18,232 nucleotides of DNA, from contig DASYBC010000014.1 of assembly GCA_036500965.1 (NCBI GenBank), positions 1 to 18,232 of the forward strand. The letters run 5' to 3'. A program made the position numbers and the translations under genes. Under the pieces are notes generated by a model. The model had not been told where the DNA came from and made no database searches. It saw only the letters and a program-made list of their open reading frames with translations. Below, piece after piece: positions 7,081 through 14,735 of the stretch. Each line of letters opens with the position of its first letter. The first letter of the stretch is position 1. Source of the stretch: AP-15 sp036500965 (GTDB lineage Bacteria > Pseudomonadota > Alphaproteobacteria > ATCC43930 > CGMCC-115725).

Positions 7081-7111
7081 AAATGCCGAAATACCAAAAA
7101 TGCCGAAATAC
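7081..7111. repeat. Two-copy 14-bp direct repeat between cupin and ridA-family genes
   Basis: AAATGCCGAAATAC occurs exactly at 7081-7094 and 7098-7111, a period of 17 bp. The repeat is AT-rich against a GC-rich background and fills most of the 59-bp gap upstream of the RidA-family gene. It could be an operator with two sites or a simple slippage product. Confidence 0.8.
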
Positions 7112-7114
7112 GCG

Positions 7115-7504
7115 TCAACTGCCCGTCTGTGGCGGCGTCACATAATCGACGATGCGCTGGCTTGAGGCATGGATGCCGAAGGTTACCAGCGGCCGGTCCC
7201 CGGTCGCGCGAAAGCCGTGCACCCGGCCCGCCGGCAGCACCACGGTAACACCGGGCTCCAGCGCCACTATCCCATCCTCGCCGTCGAGCCACACCTCGCC
7301 GGTGCCGTCGAGCACGGTCAGCGCTTCGACATAGGGATGGGGATGCAGCCGCGTCTGGTAGCCCGGCGGCGACACCTGGATACCAGTGCGAATCGGCACA
7401 CCCCTGCCGGTATCGTCGCCGATGACCGGGCAATAAGTCGCCCCGCCGGCGAACGCCATGCTCGGCCGCTCGGCATGGCGGATCACGGTCAGCGCATCGG
7501 GCAT
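7115..7504 (-). CDS. Small cupin-domain protein
   Basis: The 129-residue protein is a single-domain cupin. Motif 1 is visible as SPPGYQTRLHPHPYVEAL with the HxH pair and a following Glu, and motif 2 as LEPGVTVVLPAGRVHGF with its PxGxxxH. These supply the usual three His and one Glu metal ligands, so a divalent metal site is likely. Cupins range from sugar isomerases to dioxygenases and transcription-linked sensors, so the reaction cannot be named. I prefer the start at 7504 (MPDALTVI) because GGGAGGGA lies just upstream of it; the ATG at 7519 would place that sequence inside the coding region. It lies 134 bp after tadA and 59 bp before the RidA-family gene on the same strand. The cupin and RidA proteins may share a small-molecule pathway; this is inferred from adjacency only. 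Confidence 0.85.
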   Translation of the reverse strand: MPDALTVIRHAERPSMAFAGGATYCPVIGDDTGRGVPIRTGIQVSPPGYQTRLHPHPYVEALTVLDGTGEVWLDGEDGIVALEPGVTVVLPAGRVHGFRATGDRPLVTFGIHASSQRIVDYVTPPQTGS

Positions 7505-7638
7505 GCGTCCCTCCCTCATCGCTCGGTTGGCGAGTGTACCAGCTCCGACCGCGCCCGGCGTCGGAAATGCACCGCCATCAAATTAGCTTGCGATAGTTAG
7601 TTTCCGCTTTAGACGCGCCGCGTTCACCGTCGGCCGCG

Positions 7639-8091
7639 CTATCGCCGGTCGCGGAAGAAGGCGCGCAACAGGTCGGCCGCGCGGCGTTCGGCGATGCCGC
7701 CATAGATCTCCGGGCGGTAATGGATGGTCGGCTGCTCGAATAGGCGCGGGCCATGCTCGACCGCACCCCCCTTCGGGTCCCATGCGCCGAAATAGAGCCG
7801 GCGCAGCCGCGCCAAGCCAATCGCCGCTGCGCACATCGCGCAAGGTTCGAGCGTGACCCACAAATCGCAGCCATTGAGATGCTTGGCGCCGAGAAGCTTC
7901 GCACCGGCGCGCAGCGCCAGCATCTCGGCATGGGCGAGGGGATCACGGTCTGCCTCGACCCGGTTGCCGGCGGCGGCGAGGAGATTGCCTTTGCCATCGA
8001 CCAGCACGGCGCCGACCGGCACCTCGCCGCGCGTCATCGCCGCTTCGGCCTGCGCCAGCGCCAGCTCCATCGGCCGCGGGATCCCGGTCAT
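7639..8091 (-). CDS. tadA: tRNA adenosine(34) deaminase TadA
   Basis: TadA deaminates adenosine 34 of tRNA-Arg(ACG) to inosine so that one tRNA reads CGU, CGC and CGA codons. The 150-residue protein is a zinc cytidine/deoxycytidylate deaminase fold. It has the catalytic HAE motif at H54-A55-E56 (in DPLAHAEMLAL) and the zinc ligands C84 and C87 (in TLEPCAMCAAA), followed by the family YFGAWDPKGGAVEH block. Length is normal. The ATG at 8091 overlaps the stop of the upstream thioesterase gene as ATGA, which suggests translational coupling. A second Met at residue 8 is possible. The C-terminal GGIAERRAADLLRAFFRDRR also matches the family. Guanine deaminases share the fold, but the PCAMC and HAE context, length and C-terminus favour TadA. 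Confidence 0.92.
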   Translation of the reverse strand: MTGIPRPMELALAQAEAAMTRGEVPVGAVLVDGKGNLLAAAGNRVEADRDPLAHAEMLALRAGAKLLGAKHLNGCDLWVTLEPCAMCAAAIGLARLRRLYFGAWDPKGGAVEHGPRLFEQPTIHYRPEIYGGIAERRAADLLRAFFRDRR

Positions 8092-8483
8092 CGTCGATAA
8101 TGGCGGCGGATCGGCTCGGGGATCGCGATCGGGCGCCTGGCCGAGAGCTGCATGAACAGCCCTTCCTGCTCGGCCTCGGCGTGAATCGCCTCGCCGACCG
8201 CGAACAGCGCGGCGAGCCGCCAGCGCACCCGGCCGAGCGAGGCGACCCGGATCCGCCCGACCAGCGCGTCACCAATCGTCACCGGCCGTCGATAGGTGAT
8301 CCGCGTCGAAATCAGGATCGGTGCCACATCCTCGGCCAGCGCCTGGGCCAGCGGATAGGCCTGTTCCATCAGCCCGAGCCGCAAATCCTCCAGCCAGCGA
8401 ATGAACACGATGTTGCTGACGACACCGGCGAAGTCTATGTCGTAGGTCCGCACGGGCAGCTTCTGCTCGTAGAATTCGCCCAT
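8088..8483 (-). CDS. Hotdog-fold acyl-CoA thioesterase (4-hydroxybenzoyl-CoA thioesterase / YbgC type)
   Basis: The 131-residue product has the signature of the 4HBT hotdog family near its N-terminus: VRTYDIDFAGVVSNIVFIRWLEDLR. D17 is at the position of the catalytic aspartate in 4-hydroxybenzoyl-CoA thioesterase and YbgC. A later ISTRITYRRPVTIGDAL block is the second typical element. Such enzymes hydrolyse acyl-CoA thioesters in the cytoplasm; the acyl group cannot be predicted. Canonical YbgC sits with tolQRAB-pal, which is absent here, so I do not give a symbol. The gene shares ATGA with tadA. GGGAGG lies upstream of the ATG at 8483, and the gene is divergent from the DUF924 gene across 77 bp. 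It is likely the first gene of the minus-strand run. Confidence 0.85.
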   Translation of the reverse strand: MGEFYEQKLPVRTYDIDFAGVVSNIVFIRWLEDLRLGLMEQAYPLAQALAEDVAPILISTRITYRRPVTIGDALVGRIRVASLGRVRWRLAALFAVGEAIHAEAEQEGLFMQLSARRPIAIPEPIRRHYRR

Positions 8484-8560
8484 CGGCTAACCGGCCTCCC
8501 ATCGGACCCCAGCATGACACACCCGTTTTCCGGCCACACCAATCCCGGTCGCGGTCGGCC

Positions 8561-9211
8561 GTGAGCGCCGACCGTTCCCTGCCGGAGCGCGCCCGGGCTC
8601 TGCTTGATTTCTGGTTCGGCCCGCCCGGCGATCCCGATCGCGAGCAACACCGCGAGCTGTGGTTCAAGAGCACCGAGGAGTTCGATGCGGCGCTGCGCCG
8701 GGCATTTCTCACCGATTACGAGATGGCCGCCGATGGCCGCCTCTCGGCGTGGGAAGCATCGGCACAGGGCGCGCTGGCCCTAGTGCTGCTGCTTGACCAG
8801 GTGCCGCGCAACATCTTTCGCGGGCGGCCGCGCGCCTATGCGACCGACGCGCTGGCGCGTCAGGCCGCTGACCGGGCTCTCGCGCGCGGCTTCGACCGGG
8901 CGGTCCCGGCCAGCTGGCGCTTGTTCTTTTATATGCCGTTTCATCACAGCGAGGACCTCGCCGACCAGCGGCGCTCTCTCGCCCTATCCGAATCGCTGCC
9001 GCGAAACCCCGATCGCCGTGGCTCATTGCGCCGCTACGGGCGCCCGTACGTCGAGGTGATCGCGCAGTTCGGCCGCTTTCCGCACCGCAATGCGATCCTC
9101 GGGCGGCAATCGACGCTCCAAGAAATTGAATTCCTGCAGCAGCTGGAAGCCTTATCCTCGCCAGACGGGAATGGACAGGGAAACGAGGAGCCGGGTCATG
9201 GCGATTGTTGA
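8561..9211 (+). CDS. DUF924 family protein
   Basis: The 216-residue protein belongs to the DUF924 family, predicted to be all-helical and TPR-like, and of unknown biochemical role. Family blocks are ARALLDFWFG (11-20), ALALVLLLDQVPRNIFRG (71-88), ATDALARQAADRAL (94-107), FFYMPFHHSEDLADQ (122-136) and the C-terminal QFGRFPHRNAILGRQST (169-185). A tail of about 20 residues after the family core is rich in Gly, Glu and Asn. The start is a GTG at 8561 with no obvious ribosome binding site; it sets the conserved LLDFWFG near the N-terminus as in relatives, and no better start is visible. The coding sequence overlaps the next gene by 14 bp. No catalytic motif can be seen. Confidence 0.88.
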   Translation: MSADRSLPERARALLDFWFGPPGDPDREQHRELWFKSTEEFDAALRRAFLTDYEMAADGRLSAWEASAQGALALVLLLDQVPRNIFRGRPRAYATDALARQAADRALARGFDRAVPASWRLFFYMPFHHSEDLADQRRSLALSESLPRNPDRRGSLRRYGRPYVEVIAQFGRFPHRNAILGRQSTLQEIEFLQQLEALSSPDGNGQGNEEPGHGDC

Positions 9212-11117
9212 GATCAGGGTCGATGCGGTCGAGCCATTCGCCGAGCGCCGAACGTTTGGCGATGCCGGCCTCTACGTGAGAATAAAGGGCGTAGCCAGGG
9301 GAGAGCTCGACCCGGAGGCGCCAGAAAACAGGGTCATCGCCGATCTCGGCAAGGCGCCGAGGAATGCCCGCGGCATGGTCGAATACGAGACCGATTTCTT
9401 CATTCTGCGGCCGGCCGAGCCGAAGCCGGCGGGCGGCATCCTCGTCTATGACGTCACCAATCGCGGCCGCAAGGTGATCCTCGGGCGGCTCGACGAGGCC
9501 GCGGGCGACGCCGACACCAACAACCCGAGGACAGCGCGGGATGTCGGGTTGGGCTTTAGCCTCGGCCGCGGCTACAGTCTCGTGTGGTCGGGCTGGGATT
9601 CGGGTGCGCCGCGCGCCAATAACGGCATGACCGCGCGCCTGCCGGCGGCGCTCGAAGGGGGCGCGCCGATGGTGCGCCGCATCCGCGACGAGTTCCATAT
9701 CGGGACCCGCGCGCCCGGCGCCGGCGATGTCGTGCGGCTCAACTATCCCGCGGTCTCGACCGATCGAAGAAAGGCGCGTCTCGTCGTGCGCGACTGCGAA
9801 CGCGATGCCCCCGCTGAGATCGCGGCGGAGGGGTGGGAGTTCGTCGATAATCGGTCGATCCGGCTGTTGCCTGCCGGCACCCGCTTCGCGCCCTACAAGA
9901 TTTACGAGATCTGGTACGAGGCGACCGGTTCGTCGGTGATCGGCGTCGGCTTTGCCGCGACCCGCGACCTCGTCGCCTTCCTGCGCTATGAGCGGGCCGG
10001 CACCCAGGGCACGCCGAACCCGATGGTCGCAGATGGTACCGCCGGCAGCGGCATCGATCATGCGCTGGCCTTTGGGATTTCGCAGGCGGGCCGCTTTCTG
10101 CGCCATTTCCTCGAGCTCGGCATGAACGATGACGGGCACCGGCGACGGGTCTTCGACGGCGTGATGAGCCATGTCGCCGGCGCCGGCAAGGTGTTCGCCA
10201 ACCATAGCTTTGCGATGCCCGGCCGCACCGCGACCCAGCACGAGGACCGGCTTTATCCGGAAAACTGGTTCCCCTTCGGCAATGCGCCCGCGACCGATCC
10301 GTTCTCGGACAAGACCGAGGCGATCTTGAAGGGCCGACCGACCGACCCGCTGATGATCGAGGTCAACACCGCGACCGAATATTGGCAAAAGGGCGCTTCC
10401 TTGGTGCATACCGACCCGGCTGGCCGGGGCGATGCCGAGCTGCCGCCGACGGCGCGGGTCTACATGCTCGCCGGGACGCAGCATGGCGGCGGCCCCGGGA
10501 CCGATCCAAGCCCAGGCCCCTGCGTCAACCCGCGCAACCCGCACAGCGCCAGCCCGGCGCTGCGCGCGCTGTTCGTGGCGCTCGAGGAGTGGGTCACGAC
10601 CGGAACGGCGGCGCCGCCGAGCCGGGTCCCGTCGATCGCGCAAGGCACGGCTATCACGGCCGAAGCGGTCACCATGCCAAAGGTCGCCGGCTTCGCCGTT
10701 GCTCCGGGGGCCAACCGCATCGGCCCGCCGGTCGATTGGGTCGATCCGCCGGCGCGCCTCGACAATTTCTATGACACCCGCGTCTCGGCGGTCGATGCCG
10801 ACGGCAACGAGGTTGCCGGCATTCGGTTGCCGCCGATCGCGGTGCCGCTCGGCACCTATACCGGCTGGAACGTCTATCGGGCGCAGCCCGGCGAACTCGC
10901 CGACCGCGACGGCTCGCTGATCCCGTTCGCCCGCGCCAGGCGGGAGCGCGAGGCCGCCGGCGACCCGCGCCTCTCGCTCGAAGAGCGCTACGTCAGCCGC
11001 GAGGACTACGTCGCCAAAGTCAAGGCCGCGGCCGAGGCGCTGGTCGCCGAGCGCCTGCTGCTGCCGGCCGATGCCGCTCGCTATGTCGCCGTGGCAAGGG
11101 AGTGCGATCGGTTCTGA
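9198..11117 (+). CDS. Alpha/beta hydrolase-domain protein (Abhydrolase_10-like)
   Basis: The 639-residue protein matches large bacterial alpha/beta-hydrolase-domain proteins of unknown substrate. A GxSxxG nucleophile elbow is visible as FGISQAGRF, with Ser295 as the likely nucleophile. A possible catalytic His is H429 (in MLAGTQHGGG). The N-terminal region (IVEIRVDAVEPFAERRTFGDAGLYVRIKG-like) forms strands typical of the family. There is no signal peptide, although many relatives are exported. The family sometimes appears in catabolic or cyclic-ester contexts, but nothing here fixes a substrate. The start at 9198 is decided by a good ribosome binding site, GAGGAG (9185-9190), lying 7 nt upstream inside the DUF924 gene. 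A strong hairpin follows its stop, and a beta-propeller gene comes next on the same strand. Confidence 0.85.
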   Translation: MAIVEIRVDAVEPFAERRTFGDAGLYVRIKGVARGELDPEAPENRVIADLGKAPRNARGMVEYETDFFILRPAEPKPAGGILVYDVTNRGRKVILGRLDEAAGDADTNNPRTARDVGLGFSLGRGYSLVWSGWDSGAPRANNGMTARLPAALEGGAPMVRRIRDEFHIGTRAPGAGDVVRLNYPAVSTDRRKARLVVRDCERDAPAEIAAEGWEFVDNRSIRLLPAGTRFAPYKIYEIWYEATGSSVIGVGFAATRDLVAFLRYERAGTQGTPNPMVADGTAGSGIDHALAFGISQAGRFLRHFLELGMNDDGHRRRVFDGVMSHVAGAGKVFANHSFAMPGRTATQHEDRLYPENWFPFGNAPATDPFSDKTEAILKGRPTDPLMIEVNTATEYWQKGASLVHTDPAGRGDAELPPTARVYMLAGTQHGGGPGTDPSPGPCVNPRNPHSASPALRALFVALEEWVTTGTAAPPSRVPSIAQGTAITAEAVTMPKVAGFAVAPGANRIGPPVDWVDPPARLDNFYDTRVSAVDADGNEVAGIRLPPIAVPLGTYTGWNVYRAQPGELADRDGSLIPFARARREREAAGDPRLSLEERYVSREDYVAKVKAAAEALVAERLLLPADAARYVAVARECDRF

Positions 11118-11130
11118 CGTGAGATAGCGT

Positions 11131-11159
11131 GATCGGGCGGCATCGCCGCGCGCCCGATC
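11131..11159 (+). terminator. Strong 9-bp stem-loop between the hydrolase and beta-propeller genes
   Basis: GATCGGGCG (11131-11139) and CGCCCGATC (11151-11159) form a perfect 9-bp GC-rich stem with an 11-nt loop, beginning 13 bp after the hydrolase stop. No T-tract follows, so it may be a Rho-assisted or weak terminator, an mRNA 3'-end stabiliser, or a protein-binding palindrome in front of the next gene. Confidence 0.5.
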
Positions 11160-11188
11160 CGGTGCGCCCAACTGGGGGGAGGGGGAGG

Positions 11189-12367
11189 ATGCGTTCGCCG
11201 ATTTTGACCGCAGCGATGCTGACGGGCGCCCTGATCTGCTCGGCTTTGACCCCAGTCTTCGGCCAGACCCTGATCGTCGGCAACGACGAGAAGAACGGGG
11301 TCGACCAGAACTTCAAGCCCGTCATTCGTCCGCCTGGCCACGACACGCTCTCGGTGATCGACCTCGCCAATCCGGCCACGCCAAAGATCACCGCGACGAT
11401 CCCGCTGATGAATTCGGTGGCGGGGCCGCCGGTCAACCTCGCGATTGCTCCGTCGGGCGACATCGCCCTCGTCGCCAACTCGCTGAAGCCGGTGGTCGAG
11501 GGCTGGGGCCATCGGCTCGAGCCCGACGACAAGGTCTTCGTTGTCGATCTGAAGGCGAGCCCGCCCAAGGTGATCGGCACCGTAACCGTCGGCAAGCAGC
11601 CCTCGGGTCTGGCGATCGACGCGAAAGGCGATCTGGCGCTGGTCGCCAACCGCGCCGACGGCACGATTTCGGTCTTGTCGATCCATGGCAAGGACATCCT
11701 CGTCACCCAGACCGTCCCGGTTGGAGCCGCGAGCGACCAGGTCTCGGCCGTCGCGATCACCCCGGACGGCAAGCGGGCGCTGGCCACCAAGCCCAACGCC
11801 GACAAGGTGGCGCTGCTGACGATCGACGGCGGCAAGGTGACTTATACAAAGCACGACCTGCCGACCGGGATCTTTCCCTACAACGTCGCGGTGACCCCCG
11901 ACGGCAAGCTGGCGCTGACCGCGGATAATGGCGCCGGCGGCAGTTCGGACGGCAATGCCGATACGGTCGGGGTCATCGACCTCGCGGCTAACCCGCCACG
12001 CGTGATCGACCACGTGACCGTCGGCGACTCGCCGGAAGGGCTGGCGATCAGCCCAAAGGGCGATCTGGCGGTTTCGGTCCAGGCGGAAGGGTCAAACCGG
12101 CCGCCGGGCGTGTTCTACCGCCATGCCGACGGCGATATCGCGGTGCTGAAGATCGACGGCGACAAGGTTACCAAAGTGGGCTCGGTCACGGTCGGCGCGT
12201 TGCCCGAGGCGGTCGCCTTCAGCCCCGATGGAAGCCGCATCTATGTCGGCAATTTCATCGACGGCGACCTGTCGATCCTCAAGGTCGACGGCACCAATGT
12301 GACCGACACCGGCCAGCGGTTCAAAATGCCAGGCCACCCGGCCTCGATGCGCAGCGGCCCGCAGTGA
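11189..12367 (+). CDS. Secreted YncE-like beta-propeller protein
   Basis: The 392-residue product begins with a Sec signal peptide (hydrophobic core about residues 5-22, likely cleavage after VFG at 25), so it is expected in the periplasm. The mature part is built of repeating beta-propeller blades. Typical elements are HDTLSVIDLANP, TVTVGKQPSGLAIDAKGDLALVANR, ISVLSIHG, AITPDGKRALAT, VAVTPDGKLALTADN, and FSPDGSRIYVGNFIDGDLSIL. The pattern of (A/V)xxPDGxxxxVxN followed by VxxID resembles YncE and the lactonase-type seven-bladed propellers. I see no catalytic or metal motif, so binding or scaffolding is as likely as enzymatic activity. The start at 11189 gives the signal peptide directly after a GGGGAGGGGGAGG purine run; an upstream in-frame start at 11129 would spoil the signal. 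Its stop is only 7 bp from that of the convergent TPP-enzyme gene. Confidence 0.85.
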   Translation: MRSPILTAAMLTGALICSALTPVFGQTLIVGNDEKNGVDQNFKPVIRPPGHDTLSVIDLANPATPKITATIPLMNSVAGPPVNLAIAPSGDIALVANSLKPVVEGWGHRLEPDDKVFVVDLKASPPKVIGTVTVGKQPSGLAIDAKGDLALVANRADGTISVLSIHGKDILVTQTVPVGAASDQVSAVAITPDGKRALATKPNADKVALLTIDGGKVTYTKHDLPTGIFPYNVAVTPDGKLALTADNGAGGSSDGNADTVGVIDLAANPPRVIDHVTVGDSPEGLAISPKGDLAVSVQAEGSNRPPGVFYRHADGDIAVLKIDGDKVTKVGSVTVGALPEAVAFSPDGSRIYVGNFIDGDLSILKVDGTNVTDTGQRFKMPGHPASMRSGPQ

Positions 12368-12374
12368 GCGGCTC

Positions 12375-14735
12375 CTAGCCGAGCGCCAATAGGCAGGCGC
12401 GGGCGGCGGCGTCGAGGATCGCCTCGGCGTCGATGCCGTAGGCACGGTAGAGGTCGGGGATGTCGCCAGACTGGCCAAAACGCTCGACCCCGAGCGGGAC
12501 GACCGGGTTGTGAGCGACGGCGCCGAGCCACGACAGGGTCGCCGGGTGGAGATCGCCGACGGTGACCAGCGCCGCCCCCCGCCGCAGCCGTCCGAGCAGC
12601 CCCGCGGCGGTGCTCGCCCGACCCTGAGCGCAAGCGGTTCGCCAGTTGCGGTGCAGGCGGTCGGGCGAAGTGATCGCCAGGAGTCCGGCACCGGGGATAT
12701 CCTCGGCCAGCTCGCGGTGGGCGGCGAGCGCCTCGGGCGCAATCGCGCCGCAATAGGCGATGGCCAGCTCGGCGCCAGGTTCGGGCTCGCGCAACCAATA
12801 GGCGCCGGCGACGATCGCCGCGGCCAAGTCCGGAGCAATCTGTCGTTTCGGCTGCTCGATCGGCCGCGTCGACAGCCGGAAATAGACCGATTCGCCGCCC
12901 TCCCGCTGGATTTCGGCGAAGGCCCAGCGCAACAGCACCGCCAGCTCGTCGGCAAAAGCTGGCTCAAAGCTGGCGAGCCCCGGTTGAGCCATCCCGATCA
13001 GTGGCTCGCTCACCGACTGGTGCGCGCCGCCCTCCGGCGCGAGCGTGATCCCGGATGGGGTCGCCACCAGGATGAAGCGGGCGTCCTGGTAGCAGGCGTA
13101 GTTCAGCGCGTCGAGCCCGCGCTTGATGAACGGGTCGTAGAGCGTGCCAACCGGTAAGAGGCGAGTGCCGAACAGCGGCGCCGCGAGGCCGAGCGCCGCC
13201 AATTGCAGGAACAAATTGCTCTCGGCGATGCCGAGCTCGATGTGCTGGCCCTGCGGCGACATCGCCCAGCGTTGCGCCGAGACCACCTTTTCCTCGCGAA
13301 AGGTGTCGGCCCTTTCGGCCCGGTCGAAAATCCCGCGGCGGTTGACCCACGGCCCGAGATTTGTCGAGACGGTGACGTCGGGCGACGTGGTTACGATGCG
13401 CCGCGCCAGCTCTGTGTCGCTCGCGGCAAGATCGCCCAAGAGCCGGCCGAAGGCTTCCTGCGTCGACAGCCGCTCGCCGCGCGGCGTCGGCAGGCTCGGC
13501 GGCACCGGCACCGGTTCTGCCTGGTGCTGGCGCTGCACGGGCCCGGCGAGCGGCACCGTCTCGAGAAACGCCGAGAGTTGCCGCGCCTCGAGACCGAGGC
13601 CGGCGAACATGTCCCATTCGGCCCCTTCGGTCACCGCCATATTGCGCTGGAACGCGGCCATCTGCTCGCGGTTCATCAGCCCGGCATGATTGTCCTTGTG
13701 CCCGGCAAAGGGCAGCCCGTAGCCCTTGATCGTGTAGGCGATAAAGCAGGTCGGGCGGTCGTCGGCGATCGCATGAAAGGCGTCGAGGACCGCTTCGAGA
13801 TCGTGGCCGCCGAGATTGGTCATCAGCCGCTGCAGCGCCTGGTCGTCATGGTCGTCGAGGATCGCGCGGATGCCGGGATAGCGGTTGAGGTCGCGCTGCA
13901 GGTGCTCGCGCCAGCCCTCGCCGCCCTTGTAGACCAGCGCCGAATAGAGCGAGTTCGGGCAGGCGTCGATCCACTCGCGCAGATGGTGCCCGTCCGGGCG
14001 CGCAAAGGCCGCCTCCAGCAGCCGGCCGTATTTGAGGGTGACGACGCGCCAGCCCATCATCTCGAACATCGCGTCGATGCGGCCGAACAGCCGGTCGGAA
14101 ACGACCGCGTCGAGGCTCTGGCGGTTATAGTCGATGACCCACCACAGATTGCGCACGTCGTGCTTCCAGCCTTCGAGCAGCGCCTCGAAGATGTTGCCCT
14201 CGTCGAGCTCGGCGTCGCCGGCGAGCGCGATCATCCGGCCCGGCGGCGCGTCGGTCGGGATCAGCTCTTTCAGCCGCAGATAGTCCTGCGCGATCGAGCC
14301 GAACAAGGTCATGCCGACGCCGAGCCCGACCGACCCGGTCGAGAAATCGACGATGTCGCCGTCCTTGGTCCGCGACGGATAGGATTGGGCGCCGCCAAAG
14401 GCGCGAAACCGCTCGAGCTTGTCGCGTGTCTGGTGGCCGAGCAGGTACTGGATCGCGTGGAACACCGGCGAGGCATGCGGCTTGACCGCGACCCGGTCCT
14501 GCGGGCGCAGCACGTCGAAATAGAGCGCCGTCATCAGGGTCGCCAGCGAGGCGCTCGAGGCCTGGTGGCCGCCGACCTTGAGGCCGTCGCGATTGGGCCG
14601 CAGATGGTTGGCGTTGTGGATCATCCAGGTCGACAGCCACAGCACCTTGCGTTCGAGCGCGCTCAAGCAGGCGAGCTTGTCGGCGGGCTCGGCCTGCGCC
14701 AGGCCGGCGGGCGTGCTCTCCAGGACCTGCGGCAT
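12375..14735 (-). CDS. Transketolase-like / homodimeric E1-type thiamine-diphosphate enzyme
   Basis: The 786-residue protein has the single-chain architecture of transketolases and of AceE-type homodimeric 2-oxo acid dehydrogenase E1. The N-terminal TPP-binding domain shows GGHQASSASLATL (55-67), SYPSRTKDGDIVDFSTGSVGLG, and the TPP/Mg motif GDAELDEGN (173-181) ending at WWVIDYNRQSLD with N204. The pyrimidine domain follows a Pro-rich linker near residues 400-420 and contains LGIAESNLFLQLA, where E505 is the candidate catalytic Glu. The C-terminal domain includes TPSGITLAPEGGAHQSVSEP. GDA in place of the common GDG is, to my memory, usual in this subgroup. Databases often call such proteins transketolase, but the substrate is unproven. 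No E2 or E3 gene is nearby. I chose the start at 14735 (MPQVLEST); frames upstream add a poor N-terminus. It is divergent from the PRC-barrel gene. Confidence 0.85.
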   Translation of the reverse strand: MPQVLESTPAGLAQAEPADKLACLSALERKVLWLSTWMIHNANHLRPNRDGLKVGGHQASSASLATLMTALYFDVLRPQDRVAVKPHASPVFHAIQYLLGHQTRDKLERFRAFGGAQSYPSRTKDGDIVDFSTGSVGLGVGMTLFGSIAQDYLRLKELIPTDAPPGRMIALAGDAELDEGNIFEALLEGWKHDVRNLWWVIDYNRQSLDAVVSDRLFGRIDAMFEMMGWRVVTLKYGRLLEAAFARPDGHHLREWIDACPNSLYSALVYKGGEGWREHLQRDLNRYPGIRAILDDHDDQALQRLMTNLGGHDLEAVLDAFHAIADDRPTCFIAYTIKGYGLPFAGHKDNHAGLMNREQMAAFQRNMAVTEGAEWDMFAGLGLEARQLSAFLETVPLAGPVQRQHQAEPVPVPPSLPTPRGERLSTQEAFGRLLGDLAASDTELARRIVTTSPDVTVSTNLGPWVNRRGIFDRAERADTFREEKVVSAQRWAMSPQGQHIELGIAESNLFLQLAALGLAAPLFGTRLLPVGTLYDPFIKRGLDALNYACYQDARFILVATPSGITLAPEGGAHQSVSEPLIGMAQPGLASFEPAFADELAVLLRWAFAEIQREGGESVYFRLSTRPIEQPKRQIAPDLAAAIVAGAYWLREPEPGAELAIAYCGAIAPEALAAHRELAEDIPGAGLLAITSPDRLHRNWRTACAQGRASTAAGLLGRLRRGAALVTVGDLHPATLSWLGAVAHNPVVPLGVERFGQSGDIPDLYRAYGIDAEAILDAAARACLLALG

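Noticed and set aside
7081..7111. Possible CRISPR-like repeat
   Set aside because: Only two short copies separated by 3 bp; no spacers of uniform length and no cas genes.
7056..7433. Upstream extension of the RidA-family frame across the cupin gene
   Set aside because: The RidA family start at 7055 has a strong ribosome binding site; the extension is an out-of-frame shadow of the cupin gene.
8709..11171. Very long minus-strand open frame (820 codons) opposite DUF924 and the hydrolase
   Set aside because: It is Arg/Gly/Ala/Asp-rich with no family motif and lies wholly antisense to well-supported genes; it is a by-product of high GC codon usage.
11189..11266. Possible lipoprotein signal in the beta-propeller protein (Cys at residue 17)
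   Set aside because: The residue before the Cys is Ile, which does not fit a lipobox; a standard signal peptidase I site is more likely.
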